A stretch of DNA of 64,000 nucleotides from Mixophyes australis. Taxonomy: Eukaryota; Chordata; Amphibia; Anura; Limnodynastidae. The stretch covers positions 341,043,875-341,107,874 of the forward strand of contig JAVHZZ010000003.1 of assembly GCA_036250195.1 (NCBI GenBank), written 5' to 3'. Each line of letters starts with the position of its first letter. Within the stretch, counting starts at the first letter, position 1. This document shows, one piece after another, positions 1-9,658 of the stretch. Position numbers and translations under genes: made by a program. A model generated the notes under the pieces. That model was not told the DNA's origin. It saw nothing but the letters and a program-made list of their open reading frames with translations, and did no database searches.

Positions 1-812
1 TATTTGTTATAAAACAGACATTGCAATACTAAGGTTTAATCCTACGCTGATCAGCTTTATGAAATGTTTTCACCGTTCTGGAATGTTTTTATTTTAAGGG
101 GTAGGGTGGAACTTTCTGGTTGCTCTACAATCTCAGCACTAATTAGGAATGCTCTACAACTAGAACTTACAACAGCTGCATGAATGAGAAGTACATTAAA
201 AAGTCATCTGTAACGCTAATATTATTTCAATTATGTAATTCTGTAGCGCATCAATCATAAAAAGTAAAGAAAAAGTTAGTTTGGTGTTTTCTGTTATTTT
301 AGTGAAAATATATTGGGAATAAATTTGTAAAGGATGTATGACAAGTAGTGGGAGGGGGTCAATCTCCAGGAAACCTACCCCCCCCCCCCCACCCGCTTCC
401 TGAACCTGATATACAACTTGTGTGGATCATGTCCTTTTTCAAACTAGCACACTGCAAAGTAACAAATATAGAAAACATAATTTTTGGTTGTAAACAATTG
501 TTTGCTCCCACTGGAAGGAAACCTCACAACAACACGACAGAACGACAACGCAACAGAGCAACAAATATTATTTTCTATATTGCATTTTTGGTCTATTTAC
601 CAAATAAATTGCTAATATATAAAAAACTGCTGCACATTACAAATTGGACCCGCACAATGTGCCATGTGACCCTGCCTGTAGAGTTATAAAAGGACTTAAT
701 CCTTCAGTACAGAGAGTTATGGCACCAGGCAACTCACAGCTTCAGAAAATGTGGAAGGAGGAGATTCCAGGGAGGAATAACTAAATTTATCAGGGGTGTG
801 GTGGTTTCACTC
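1..812. other. Intron sequence, no recognised feature
   Basis: AT-rich, apparently unique sequence that should belong to the last ACYP2 intron, because the terminal ACYP2 exon was not found in the window. A run of 13 C lies at 378-390. Open frames here are short and have no codon or motif support. I searched by eye for the missing ACYP2 terminal exon on the minus strand and did not find it. Confidence 0.5.
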
Positions 813-986
813 CATACTTGCCAACTTTGAGGGCAGGTGGCCAATGCAAGAGGAGGCGTGATCGGAGTGGGACATGATTACATAAATTGCCCCATTAACT
901 GGGAGGGTGTCTGCTCTTCCAGGAGACTGGGGCAGACTCCTTGAGCTTGAGCCTCCCAGGACATTCCCGGAGAGTAGGCATGTATG
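813..986. mobile_element. hAT-type MITE, family A (copy 1)
   Basis: Starts with CATACTTGCCAACT and ends with a diverged inverted copy, GGCATGTATG. The flanks TTTCACTC (805-812) and TTTTACTG (987-994) match at 6 of 8 positions, consistent with an old 8-bp hAT target duplication. Three better-preserved copies at 1898, 26151 and 39252 define the family. It has no coding capacity. Confidence 0.65.
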
Positions 987-1058
987 TTTTACTGATGGTG
1001 GTGTCAACCTTTAAATGATATTCACCAAAATAACAAACATACCACCATATGACATCAT

Positions 1059-1233
1059 GGGGTATATTTTCTAAACTGCGGGTTTGGAAAAGTAGAGATG
1101 TTGCCTATAGCAACCAATCAAATTCTAGTTTTCATTTTGTAGAATGTACTAAATAAATGACAGCTAGAATCTGATTGGTTGCTATAGGCAACATCTCTAC
1201 TTTTTCAAACCCGCAGCTTAGTAAATATACCCC
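1059..1233. mobile_element. Palindromic Harbinger-type MITE, family F (copy 1)
   Basis: Near-perfect palindrome of 175 bp. Each arm carries the block TTGCCTATAGCAACCAATCA. The ends are GGGGTATATTT and AAATATACCCC. The flanking trinucleotide CAT (1056-1058 and 1234-1236) is a candidate 3-bp target duplication, as expected for PIF/Harbinger elements. A second copy at 32366-32540 is also exactly 175 bp. Confidence 0.7.
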
Positions 1234-1889
1234 CATATGTCTAAAGGGGACATATCATGCAGTATGAAAAATTGAACATCAGCAATAGAAACTTGGTAAT
1301 AGTTTATTTGCAATGTAGTTAATAACAAATATATCATTCTTTAGAAAATTGGGTATACAACTGTGCCCTTTACTCTCTGTCTAGTACTTGTAGCCAAAAT
1401 TCCTTTGGCATTACACAAATTAACAGTTGGTAGCGTAAAAGTCTGTGACAGTAATCTTGTGATTATTTAAAGCTAATGTGCTGAAAGCTGTCGGAATTCT
1501 GAAACTGTTGATGTCACAGGAAGATTCAGATAGTTTTGTAAGAACACAGTGAATAAGTCCTGCCAGCCAATGAAATGTTCACACTCTCATTCATACGCAG
1601 GAGTATTTATGACATAGAAGATGGTTAACTTCATGCAGACGTGTAAAAAAGTGAATTTAGAAGAAACTATAGGGCTTTAACACACAGTAAATATAAAATA
1701 CTGTATGTTCTAGTTATACGTTGTCTTTTCAGACTCTACTGTTCCCTCCCTCACTAAGCAGGAACTGCAGAGTGGCGCTGGTGAGGGGAGGGTGCGCTTC
1801 CCTAGAAACTCTTGGAGCCCCATAAAAATATCTGGGTCCACAAGTTTCTAGTAACGCCCCTGCTTTCTGCTACTATAATTTCATCACAC
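1234..1889. other. Intron sequence, no recognised feature
   Basis: Apparently unique intron sequence between two MITEs. Nothing gene-like, repeated or structured was noticed. Confidence 0.4.
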
Positions 1890-1897
1890 ATACAGCA

Positions 1898-2143
1898 CAT
1901 ACTTGCCAACTTTCGGCAAGTGTATTCCGGGAGAGGGGCGCGGCTAGAGGGCGGGAGGGGGCGGGGCACGAAATGCCATTTTGTCGCGGGAGCAGGGCCA
2001 AAATGACGCGATTCACCCCGAATCGCGTCATTTAGGCTAGGCAGGTTTGGGATGTTGGAGACTTGCCTGCTCTCCCGGGAGTCAGTGACACTGACCTTAA
2101 TTTTGGGAGTCTCCCGGACATTCCGGGAGAGTTGGCAAGTATG
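1898..2143. mobile_element. hAT-type MITE, family A (copy 2)
   Basis: Terminal inverted repeats CATACTTGCCAACT and AGTTGGCAAGTATG. The flanks ATACAGCA (1890-1897) and ACACAGCA (2144-2151) match at 7 of 8, which supports hAT-type insertion. The interior is GC-rich and partly palindromic around the repeated motif GATTC/GAATCGCGTCATTT. It is non-coding. Confidence 0.75.
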
Positions 2144-2151
2144 ACACAGCA

Positions 2152-3180
2152 ATCTGCAGTCAGCTTTTAGATGGAATTAAATAAATAGCTGTTTTTGTAT
2201 GTTTAGTTTCACTGCAGAAGGCAAATAGTACAGATTGACGTTCGCAGGACTGTAGCGAATTATAAAATAATTTCAAAAAGGCTGTACTTCAAAATTTTCT
2301 CTAAAAACAATAAAAAAAAACTCATTATAAATAAATGTTTGTAATCCTTATTGTCTTTTTAAACAATATTGTTTGGACCAGTGGTCCAATAAATCGATCT
2401 GCCAAAAAGATAACTATTGACTTAATATCGCTATTTGTTATTTATATATAACAAAAATAAAAACCCTCTATCTATTTCTTAACATTCTAGATTACAAAGA
2501 ATGTCTTAGAATATTGAACCATAATGGAGATAATGTGCTGTGTTCTATAGTTAGAGTATATTGCTTTTTAATATTGTACCATGTCACACCCTTTCCACTG
2601 CTCTCAGGAAACAGGAAGCATGCTCTGTTTAAGTATGATGCTATTTGTTTATTTAGAGCAAATGCAGCCGATCAAGTTTTACAACCAAACAAAGAACACA
2701 TTCAAGGTCAATTACAACCCGCAAAGTATATAGAGAAAACATTTTTATTTTTCCAACGTGATTAATTGCTCCCCCCCCCCCCCTGTGCATAATAATAACA
2801 AAAAGCATGCCAGTAGCCAGTGGTGAAACTACAGGGAATGAGACTAGTAGACAAGACCTGGAAAGCTACTTGGATTGTACCCCTTAGATGTTGCTTGTAC
2901 CATCAGGGGCTGGCCTTTAAAATGTGCCTAATAGGCTGTGGAGCAGAGTCTCCCCCACCTCCCCCCAACCCGTGTGTACTATGGACTCTTGCATCCAATC
3001 AGAGTTTACTTTCCAAGCAGCTTCTTGGCCCAATTAAACAATGAGATGATCAGGTACTGTCTATTGGTTGTTAATGACAGTATACCTACCAGTCCTGACA
3101 AGCAGACAATGAATGTCAGAGCAAGCAGAGAATTGTGATTACCAAAATAGACTCTTCACTGCACCAGGATAAGGAACTAT
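2152..3180. other. Intron sequence with a poly-C tract
   Basis: No gene or dated repeat recognised. A poly-C run lies at about 2769-2783. The short open frames across 2514-3138 lack splice or protein-family support. Confidence 0.4.
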
Positions 3181-3184
3181 CTTA

Positions 3185-3710
3185 TATACTGTTCACCAGA
3201 ATGGAGAACAGTATCTGTACTTTATACTGCCTGTAGGACTGGGTAATCTGAAAAAATAAACTAACACTAGCCTCCGGATTGGGAAATCTGGATTTTACAC
3301 TATCAACCAGAATGGAATGGTGAGTAGGTTGCATATACACTAGCAACCAGAAGTGAGTGCCTGTGTTGTACACTAGCAACCAGAACTGAGTGCCTGTGTT
3401 GTACTCTAGCCACCAGAATGGGGGGGGGGGGGGAGTATTGCACACAAGCTGTCAGTAAGTGGAGGTGTATCTATTGTACGCTAACCTTCCAAATAAGGGG
3501 ACTGTATTGTTCCATAACCACTAGAAATGTGGTTGTAATGTACACCTGACACCTGAATGGAGAGCCTACATTTTGTATTAGCTATCAGAATGGAGGTCCA
3601 TGTTGTACCCAGCCATTATAATTGTACTCTATATTGTATACTAGCCATCAGAAAGGGGTCTATTATGTACACTAGTCACCAGAATGGGTTCTGCTTTATA
3701 TACTTTAAAT
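3185..3710. repeat. Degenerate minisatellite (about 35-40 bp unit)
   Basis: The phrase ACTAGCNACCAGAATGG followed by a TGT(A/G)TTGTAC-like block recurs through the interval with drift. The least diverged neighbours are around 3335-3420. A poly-G run (3420-3433) interrupts one unit. The array ends about 30 bp before the hAT element at 3744. It is not coding in any consistent frame. Confidence 0.6.
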
Positions 3711-4527
3711 GCTGTTTACAGGTTAAGAATCACGCTACCCTTGCAGAGCTGGATTAAGGATCTGGAGGGCCCGGGGCACTTTAGGCAGGGGGGCCCCTAT
3801 GATGTAACATGGTTATCATTTTAGGCAAATACACAGGCAATGCTGTGTGCACTACTGTTAGGTGCATGCAGCTCTGCCTTTACAAGCAGTACAGTGTGGA
3901 GGGGGACATACCTCCCAACTGTCCATGATGTCGGCCCCAATCCTGACTATGTGAGACAATCACCCAAATTCAGGACTGCCCGACCAGATTCAGGACAGTT
4001 GGCAGACTGTCCTGCTCTCTCCTACCTGTTCTTGTCACCGTCACTACCTGTGGCTACTGGTTTCTTTAGTTGCTGCTTGTCTGGATCCTGGAATGTTGGG
4101 GGCCCTATTTGGAAAAAACATGGGTAAATGATATTTAGAAAATTTCAACCAACCCCAGCATTAAATCAATAGTATTCCCATTTAATATATAAACATATTT
4201 CCCTCCCTCGAAACAGCCCTATCAATAAATTAAATGGCATTTACATTAAAAATATAATCATTTTCCACAACCATCCACGGCATTAAATAATTCATATTTC
4301 ACATTTAAGAAAAATATCTAATTTTCCCCAAACAGCCCCACATTCATTTCTGAGCTTCCAAACCACCCCAGCATTAAATTTAAAGGTCCAATCACCCCAT
4401 CTTAAACTGATAGCCCCCACTATTAAATTAAATTGCCCCACCATCACCCCACAAATAAAATAGCATCTATTAAATAATTAGCATCCACCTGCAATCCAAG
4501 ATTAAATTAAGAACCCCCTTCCCTCAC

Positions 4528-4882
4528 CCATTATATTAACATACTACCCCCCTCACACACACACATTATATTAACATACTACCCCCCTCACACACACATT
4601 ATATTAACATACTACCCCCCTCACACACACACATTATATTAACATACTACCCCCCTCACACACACACATTTATATTAACATACTACCCCTCTCTCACACA
4701 CACACACACACACACACATTATATTAACATACTACCCCCCTCACACACACATTATATTAACATACTACCCCCCTCACACACACACACATTATATTAACAT
4801 ACTACCCCCCTCACACACACACACACATTATATTAACATACTACCCCCCTCACACACACATTCTATTAACATACTAACCCCA
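4528..4882. repeat. Minisatellite, about 33-42 bp unit, about 10 copies
   Basis: Ten occurrences of TTATATTAACATACTACC (the last reads TTCTATTAAC), each followed by CCCCTC and a CA-repeat of variable length. The variable (CA)n inside each unit explains the uneven period. The array sits inside the hAT element 3744-6239. Confidence 0.85.
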
Positions 4883-5206
4883 CTAACTTTGTTCTATCCG
4901 CTCGCTGTATGACCTTATTTCTCTTCACACATGGGACGGCACCTGTCATGTGGTGCACGTCCCATGTAACACCAATAGCAGGCTACACATAGGGGAAGGG
5001 GAGGATGGATCATAAGAATCCGCTACCAATGATAGAAGGTGGCTGGTCTCATAGGAGGGGCCAGCCACCAAGTAATAGAGACTTGGGCCAGTGCAGGAAC
5101 CGGACCAAAATAGTAATGATTAATAATTAATAATTATTAATAAAATAGAGGTTTCTATAACTTATAAGTTATATGATCCTCTATTTTATTAAGGTAATTA
5201 CTCAAG

Positions 5207-5209
<3 letters not shown>

Positions 5210-5268
<59 letters not shown>

Positions 5269-5270
5269 TG

Positions 5271-5312
<42 letters not shown>
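5210..5312. repeat. (TA)n microsatellite
   Basis: About 100 bp of alternating TA with a few TG interruptions, inside the hAT element. Open frames rich in Tyr-Ile across it are artefacts of the repeat. Confidence 0.95.
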
Positions 5313-5317
<5 letters not shown>

Positions 5318-5767
5318 TCTAATATTCCATTATTCGTGAAAATGTAAAATGTCACATAGAAAAGATAAGATCCTGGTAAAAAAAAAAGTGGTAACACAAA
5401 TAAAACAACTGTGATAGGTGAAGTCAGACTAAATAAATTACAAATTACCATGCAGTTTGTCTGCTCCTCTATTAAACTCCTGTTGCAAGTGTATATCTAA
5501 AATAAATCATAAGAAAAGGCCAAAGCACCAAACATGGTGTAGTATGCACATAAAAATTTTATACAGTAAATGGTGCCATTTCAAGCCACGTACCAAACTA
5601 AATATAGATGTGTAGCTTATCTGGATATTAAAGGATTCCAAACGTGCTCTCCAGAAACAGGTACTTGATCTTCCAAAAAATCAAAAAACACAATAATATA
5701 TGATAGTGGGTTGGGTACGTTTTCCCAACTGTAATAAACACGACAGCAAGTATGCCTATAAACTAAC

Positions 5768-5846
5768 ATATATATATATATAGATACATACATATACACA
5801 CACACACACATATATACATACATACATACATACATATACACACATA

Positions 5847-5881
<35 letters not shown>
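5768..5881. repeat. Mixed (TA)/(CATA)/(CA)n microsatellite
   Basis: Consecutive TA, CATA and CA tracts ending in about 30 bp of pure (CA)n. It creates spurious Cys-Val-rich open frames on the minus strand. Confidence 0.9.
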
Positions 5882-5884
<3 letters not shown>

Positions 5885-5957
5885 CAAGTGACAGTGTGAC
5901 TTACCTTGGAAGCCACGTTCTGCACTGTAACCCCAGTCTCCTTTGGTATGGGAGGAG

Positions 5958-6150
5958 CTGCGCATGCGCAGCAGCTTAATTTCGGGCATCTTGGAATGGC
6001 CTGATGTACAGCAGCACCGCGGCTGCTGTACTTCAGGCCAGCTGTCAAATTTTGTTTGGGGGCGGAGCGCCTGTGTCAGGGGGGCCCCACAGCCGCAGCA
6101 GCACTCTAGAATCGGATCACCAACTGACAGGTGATCCGATCAGAGTGTGG
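5958..6150. repeat. GC-rich hairpins at the right end of the hAT element
   Basis: Three inverted repeats follow one another: GCTGCGCATGCGCAGC, a longer arm pair around TACAGCAGC/GCTGCTGTA, and TCGGATCACC paired with GGTGATCCGA. Subterminal palindromes of this kind are common in non-autonomous hAT elements. Confidence 0.65.
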
Positions 6151-6343
6151 CCGGCGGCGGGTGGTCGGCGGCGGGGGGCCCTCAGAGAGAGGGGGGCCCG
6201 GGGCAGGTGCCCCCTGTGCCCCCCCTTAATCCGGCAATGTACCCTTGGCATAATGAGAAAAGTGGGCCATCAGAGGACTAGGTGGCTTAGTCTCAAGATA
6301 TTGGTGCAGGGCTGTTGTCTAGGTCCATAATATGCCTCCATAA

Positions 6344-6348
<5 letters not shown>

Positions 6349-6415
<67 letters not shown>

Positions 6416-6418
6416 CAA

Positions 6419-6487
<69 letters not shown>
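6349..6487. repeat. (TA)n microsatellite
   Basis: About 135 bp of TA repeat with AAAT and ACAT interruptions, roughly 150 bp downstream (minus-strand sense) of ACYP2 exon 3. The Tyr-Ile open frame across it is not a gene. Confidence 0.95.
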
Positions 6488-6488
<1 letters not shown>

Positions 6489-6632
6489 AAGGAGCAGGAC
6501 AATTATGTAGTGAAAGCGTTTTCCTAATTAATACATTGAGAAGTTCAAATATAATTTACTTTAGAAAAATGTTACAAATAATATCTTTAAGAAGTTTAAT
6601 AATTAAAATGTTGATTATACAATCACACTTAC

Positions 6633-6742
6633 ATGGAATGGACCTTTTCCTCAGGACCCTGGACCTGCCCCACTACAGTGCCTTGTCTTGTATTTTTCAC
6701 CCATCCAACTACTCCAAGTCTTCTGGCTTCGTCCTCCGTATA
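6633..6742 (-). CDS. ACYP2: Acylphosphatase 2, coding exon 3
   Basis: Acylphosphatase is a small cytosolic enzyme that hydrolyses the carboxyl-phosphate bond of acyl phosphates. Read on the minus strand, this 110-bp exon starts in phase 0 after the acceptor TTTGCCGCAG and encodes [20 protein letters not shown] and GQVQGPE, the conserved core of the family. The Asn of VKN is the family's second catalytic residue. The exon ends two bases into a codon, just before the donor GTAAGT at 6632-6627. The human protein has the same sequence blocks in the same order. The partner exon to the left (about 35 codons, with a GSP-type segment and the C-terminus) is not in the window. There are no stops or frameshifts, so it looks functional. 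Confidence 0.93.
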
Positions 6743-7169
6743 CTGCGGCAAAGAGGCAAGAGATAGATATTTTATAAAAACATAGCATCTATTGTGTTTA
6801 TTTGTGACAATATTTACTGTATTAGCAATTGTTCTGTTTGTTCAAAATTCAGTAAAAATGTTTCAGCTAATCACCTTTTAATAATTATTATTAAATTTGG
6901 TGTTTGTATTACTAACAATGTGTGAAAGGAAGAAAACTTGTATAAACTCATGAAATGTAATACAGAGTTTTTGGGGCAAAACTCAAAACTAAAAAAATAA
7001 AATAAAATAAAAGCTATATATGGTGTTTTGCTCCTTTTTAACATTCGGAGTTGGATGTATTAACTTTTTTCATAGATGTGTATTTATTTATTTTTTTTGT
7101 ACAGTTGCCTGATGAATGGGCTCTGAAAGCTAGCAAATATAATAATAATTTTTGGGTTAGCCAATAAGG

Positions 7170-7283
7170 GTATCTTTATTTTAACACTGAAATTTAAAGT
7201 TAATCTAGGACATGCCCTACCCCAACTAAATGTACCTCCCCCTTCAATGCAACATGGTTTTGCCTAATGACTCAGGCCCAATG
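7170..7283. repeat. Fragment of family E Harbinger-type MITE
   Basis: Matches the right half of the element at 36284-36577: the CACTGAAATTTAAAGTT block, the GGACATGCCCTACCCCAACT block, and an end in CAGGCCCAATG. The left half is missing or too diverged to see. Confidence 0.55.
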
Positions 7284-7607
7284 TGTATGCAGCTCTGCAT
7301 GGGGTTTGCAAGGCTGCCAACTCCCAGCTGTAACTCTCTCCCTGTCTGTGTATTTAGTGCTTGATTTAGCTTAATTCGGTCAACCCAGTCAAGGTCAAGA
7401 CTATATTTGATGGGTTTGATCCGGAACTCTTACTCATATGGACACTTTTTCTTGGTCCGGATAAGACCTCTCAGAGTCACTGGATACCATTGCATACATT
7501 TGCGGGCAAGCTGGAACCGATAGTGTGCCAAGACTGTCAATTCAACCTGCTGTAGTGGCAAATTCAGCAAAATGGTGCACATTTACACTCGGAAAATCCA
7601 TAATGAG

Positions 7608-8089
7608 TGTCAGGATCTGCCTGCAGCCCTCTGCATTGCATGCTGCTTATTGGCAGATTCTGCCTCCAGGACCTTGGACTTGTAGTTTACTGTATTATCT
7701 GCAGTACCTCTATTCACCAGGGGTGCTGCTATTGTGCCTTTCTTTTCTTCACTAGGGGTTCGTTAACCTGTTGCACCAATTATCTCCTGCACCTGGGTGT
7801 TCCCTATTTACACCTGCCTCTCTCCCTCTCCTGTGCTGGTCATTGTTGTTATATGTTGCTGTGCTGTTCCTTGCTCCTGATTCACCTGTTCCCTGGGATT
7901 TCTGCAAACTTCTTGTTCACCTGCATCAGCCATTTTCCTATTATTTGCTTTCTGCATCTCCCTGCAATCCCTGTTCTTTGTCAACACCATCCGGTTTGTA
8001 CCATACTGCATTTTCTGGAAACATATCTGCAATAAATATTGTGTATTTCACCATATTATAGCTGTGAATTCCTGCATTGAAATGTGACA
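7608..8089 (+). mobile_element. Solo LTR (about 482 bp)
   Basis: Begins TGTCAGGATC and ends AATGTGACA, the TG...CA form of a retroviral-type LTR. The flanks ATGAG (7603-7607) and TTGAG (8090-8094) match at 4 of 5, a likely 5-bp target duplication. An AATAAA signal at about 8030 lies 60 bp before the end, which sets the plus orientation. No internal domain or second LTR is adjacent, so it is best read as a recombination product. Two long open frames within it have no recognisable protein. Confidence 0.65.
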
Positions 8090-8139
8090 TTGAGATGTAA
8101 AGGGTGCACTTGCATTTTTTATTGCATGCAAGGAAAGTA

Positions 8140-8230
8140 CTGCCTGATTTTGCATGAAGCACACAAATACTGGGCAGCTTTATATTTACACTGTGATTTA
8201 TAGTTGAGCTAGGATGTGCCCTGCTTCCTA
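8140..8230. repeat. Family E-like MITE fragment
   Basis: Contains the CACACAAATACT, AGCTTTATATTTACACTG and AGGATGTGCCCT blocks seen in the palindromic family E elements (compare 36420-36500). No ends are visible. Confidence 0.4.
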
Positions 8231-8567
8231 CCTTAGATTGTAAGCTCCTCTGAGCAGGGTCCTCTCTCCTCCTGTTTCCACCACTTTTACTCTGCTCAAC
8301 AGATACTCTGCCCATCTCCTTCTTGAGCCACTGACTCTACTCCTGCTTTTCTATGCACCCTGTCAGTAGCACTTAACCTGTTAGCTGCGCCCACACTCGG
8401 GCACAGGCTCCCTGCTATGCCGACTTTCCCCCACCCTTCTTATTAGCTGTATGCTGAACTACCTAATAATGCTACTTGTTTATTGTACCGTAATGCGTAC
8501 CCTGTACTGTCCTACTGTTTATTCCTGTACGGTGCTGCCGACACTTTGTGGCACCTTACAAATAGAA

Positions 8568-8602
<35 letters not shown>
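8231..8602 (+). repeat. L2/CR1-like LINE 3' tail with (TAA)n
   Basis: Begins TTAGATTGTAAGCTC followed by GAGCAGGGTC. It ends with a GTGGC(A/G)CCTTACAAAT-like terminus and a (TAA)n simple repeat at 8569-8602. This resembles the conserved 3' end of L2-clade LINEs in vertebrates. No reverse-transcriptase frame is attached, so it is a 5'-truncated copy or derived SINE. Confidence 0.6.
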
Positions 8603-8604
<2 letters not shown>

Positions 8605-9028
8605 CTATGCTCATATTTTAAATGTGGATTTACTACTAACTTTAAATGAGTCCCTTAGTTAGTAAGACTGTGACATCAAGAAACCTGAACATAATAATGG
8701 AGCTGGAATACTGGCAACCAATGCAATACACCATGCCTAGCGAGGAGGTAAAAGAACCCTGAAGTTACGTGGAGATTGACCTGGTGTTGAATTTGACTAT
8801 ACTCAAGGCAAAGAGTGTCAACTGTTTTGTGAAACATTTAAGACTGTTGACTACTTTCTGCAACTACTAGAGGAGTTCAATAAAGGGCCTTTTTTATACT
8901 AACCCGCAGATCCCTGGTATACAAGTATTACTGAGCTAGCCTGGAGCAGGGGCGGATCTAGAAAACGACTGTACCCGGTGCAATTTAGGGGGGGTTATTT
9001 AGGCCCCGCCCCTTTCTAACAGTTTAGG

Positions 9029-9195
9029 CTGCCGACGGCTGCACAGTATGTGCAGGTCCGTCCAGCCGTGACAGGCAGGGACAGTGTGCTGCCCGGCTGC
9101 TCTGATTGTGTTTCACAATCAGAGCAGCCGGGCAGCACACTGTCCCTGCCTGTCACGGCTGGACGGACCTGCACATACTGTGCAGCCGTCGGCAG
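9029..9195. repeat. Perfect inverted repeat, 82-bp arms, 3-nt loop
   Basis: Left arm 9029-9110 and right arm 9114-9195 are exact reverse complements by my base-by-base check, separated only by TTT. The arms are GC-rich and contain no microsatellite. As RNA or single-stranded DNA this would form an uninterrupted hairpin. Confidence 0.95.
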
Positions 9196-9209
9196 CAAGT
9201 GTCTGCTAG

Positions 9210-9247
9210 GGGGGGGGGGGGGGGGGGGGGGGGGCGATCGCCCCGAT

Positions 9248-9276
<29 letters not shown>
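9210..9276. repeat. Poly-G / poly-C inverted pair
   Basis: A G run of about two dozen bases is followed by CGATCGCCCCGATCGC and then a C run of about 29-30 bases. The run lengths should be treated as uncertain because homopolymers of this length are assembly-prone. Confidence 0.8.
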
Positions 9277-9279
<3 letters not shown>

Positions 9280-9641
9280 ATCCGCCACTGGCCTGGAGGG
9301 ACAGGTGCCAAGAGGTAGGACAATGGGTGCAGAGATCACCTGCAGCACACACATTTGTGGAAAGGGGCTACAGACACAGGAAACCAATGTGTTCGACTTT
9401 TCTGGGTAACAACTGTGACTATGCATTGAATGATGCATTGGGAAAAAATGAGTCCACTCCAATATGTCCATCATTTAAAGAAAACATATGCCCTTTCACA
9501 TTACACCGTGCTGCCTGACTTTACTTCAGAAGAGCTATTTTGCTCTGTGACACCTTATTGTAATATACCTCCATTGTCTCACTTTCATTGCAGTTGAAAT
9601 AAGCATATAATATATGAATCAGCAGATAATGTAAATCTTAC

Positions 9642-9658
9642 CATTCTGAAGCACACAC
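9642..9658 (-). CDS. ACYP2: Acylphosphatase 2, 17-nt microexon (coding exon 2)
   Basis: On the minus strand the 17 nt read GT GTG TGC TTC AGA ATG. Joined to the single G left over from exon 1 they give GVCFRM, exactly the segment that links VQG to YTEDEAR in ACYP2. The acceptor is CGTTTTACAG and the donor GTAAGAT, both canonical. The exon carries the catalytic Arg of acylphosphatase, the one in the signature V-Q-G-V-x-F-R. Because 17 is not a multiple of three, skipping it would shift the frame and remove that residue. It lies 4.9 kb from exon 1 and 2.9 kb from exon 3. Confidence 0.92.

Larger units (their letters stand above)
3744..6239. mobile_element. 2.5-kb non-autonomous hAT element
   Basis: The left end reads CAGAGCTGGATTAAGG and the right end CCTTAATCCGGCAATG, which are imperfect inverted repeats. 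A perfect 8-bp direct repeat, TACCCTTG, flanks them at 3736-3743 and 6240-6247. That flank length and the CAG-type terminus are characteristic of hAT transposons. No transposase frame is visible. The interior instead contains a block shared with copies at 40744 and 53060, a 10-unit minisatellite, (TA)n and (CA)n tracts, and GC-rich hairpins near the right end. It lies in ACYP2 intron 3. Confidence 0.8.
8947..9290. mobile_element. hAT-type MITE with giant palindrome
   Basis: Ends CAGGGGCGGAT and ATCCGCCACTG are inverted repeats. The perfect 8-bp duplication GCCTGGAG flanks them (8939-8946 and 9291-9298). The body consists of a perfect 82-bp-arm inverted repeat (9029-9195) and a poly-G/poly-C inverted pair (about 9210-9276). 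It lies in ACYP2 intron 2, about 350 bp from the microexon. Confidence 0.88.

Noticed and set aside
4528..4882. CRISPR-like array of regular repeats
   Set aside because: Repeats are directly adjacent with (CA)n of varying length between them, no unique spacers and a vertebrate context; a minisatellite.
5155..6527. Tyr-Ile and Cys-Val repeat proteins
   Set aside because: Translations of (TA)n and (CA)n microsatellites.
7607..8061. Two long plus-strand frames with hydrophobic residues
   Set aside because: They lie inside the solo LTR 7608-8089 and have no recognisable envelope or other protein motif.
9016..9474. Pro/Gly-rich open frames on both strands
   Set aside because: They translate the palindrome and the poly-G/poly-C tracts of a MITE.
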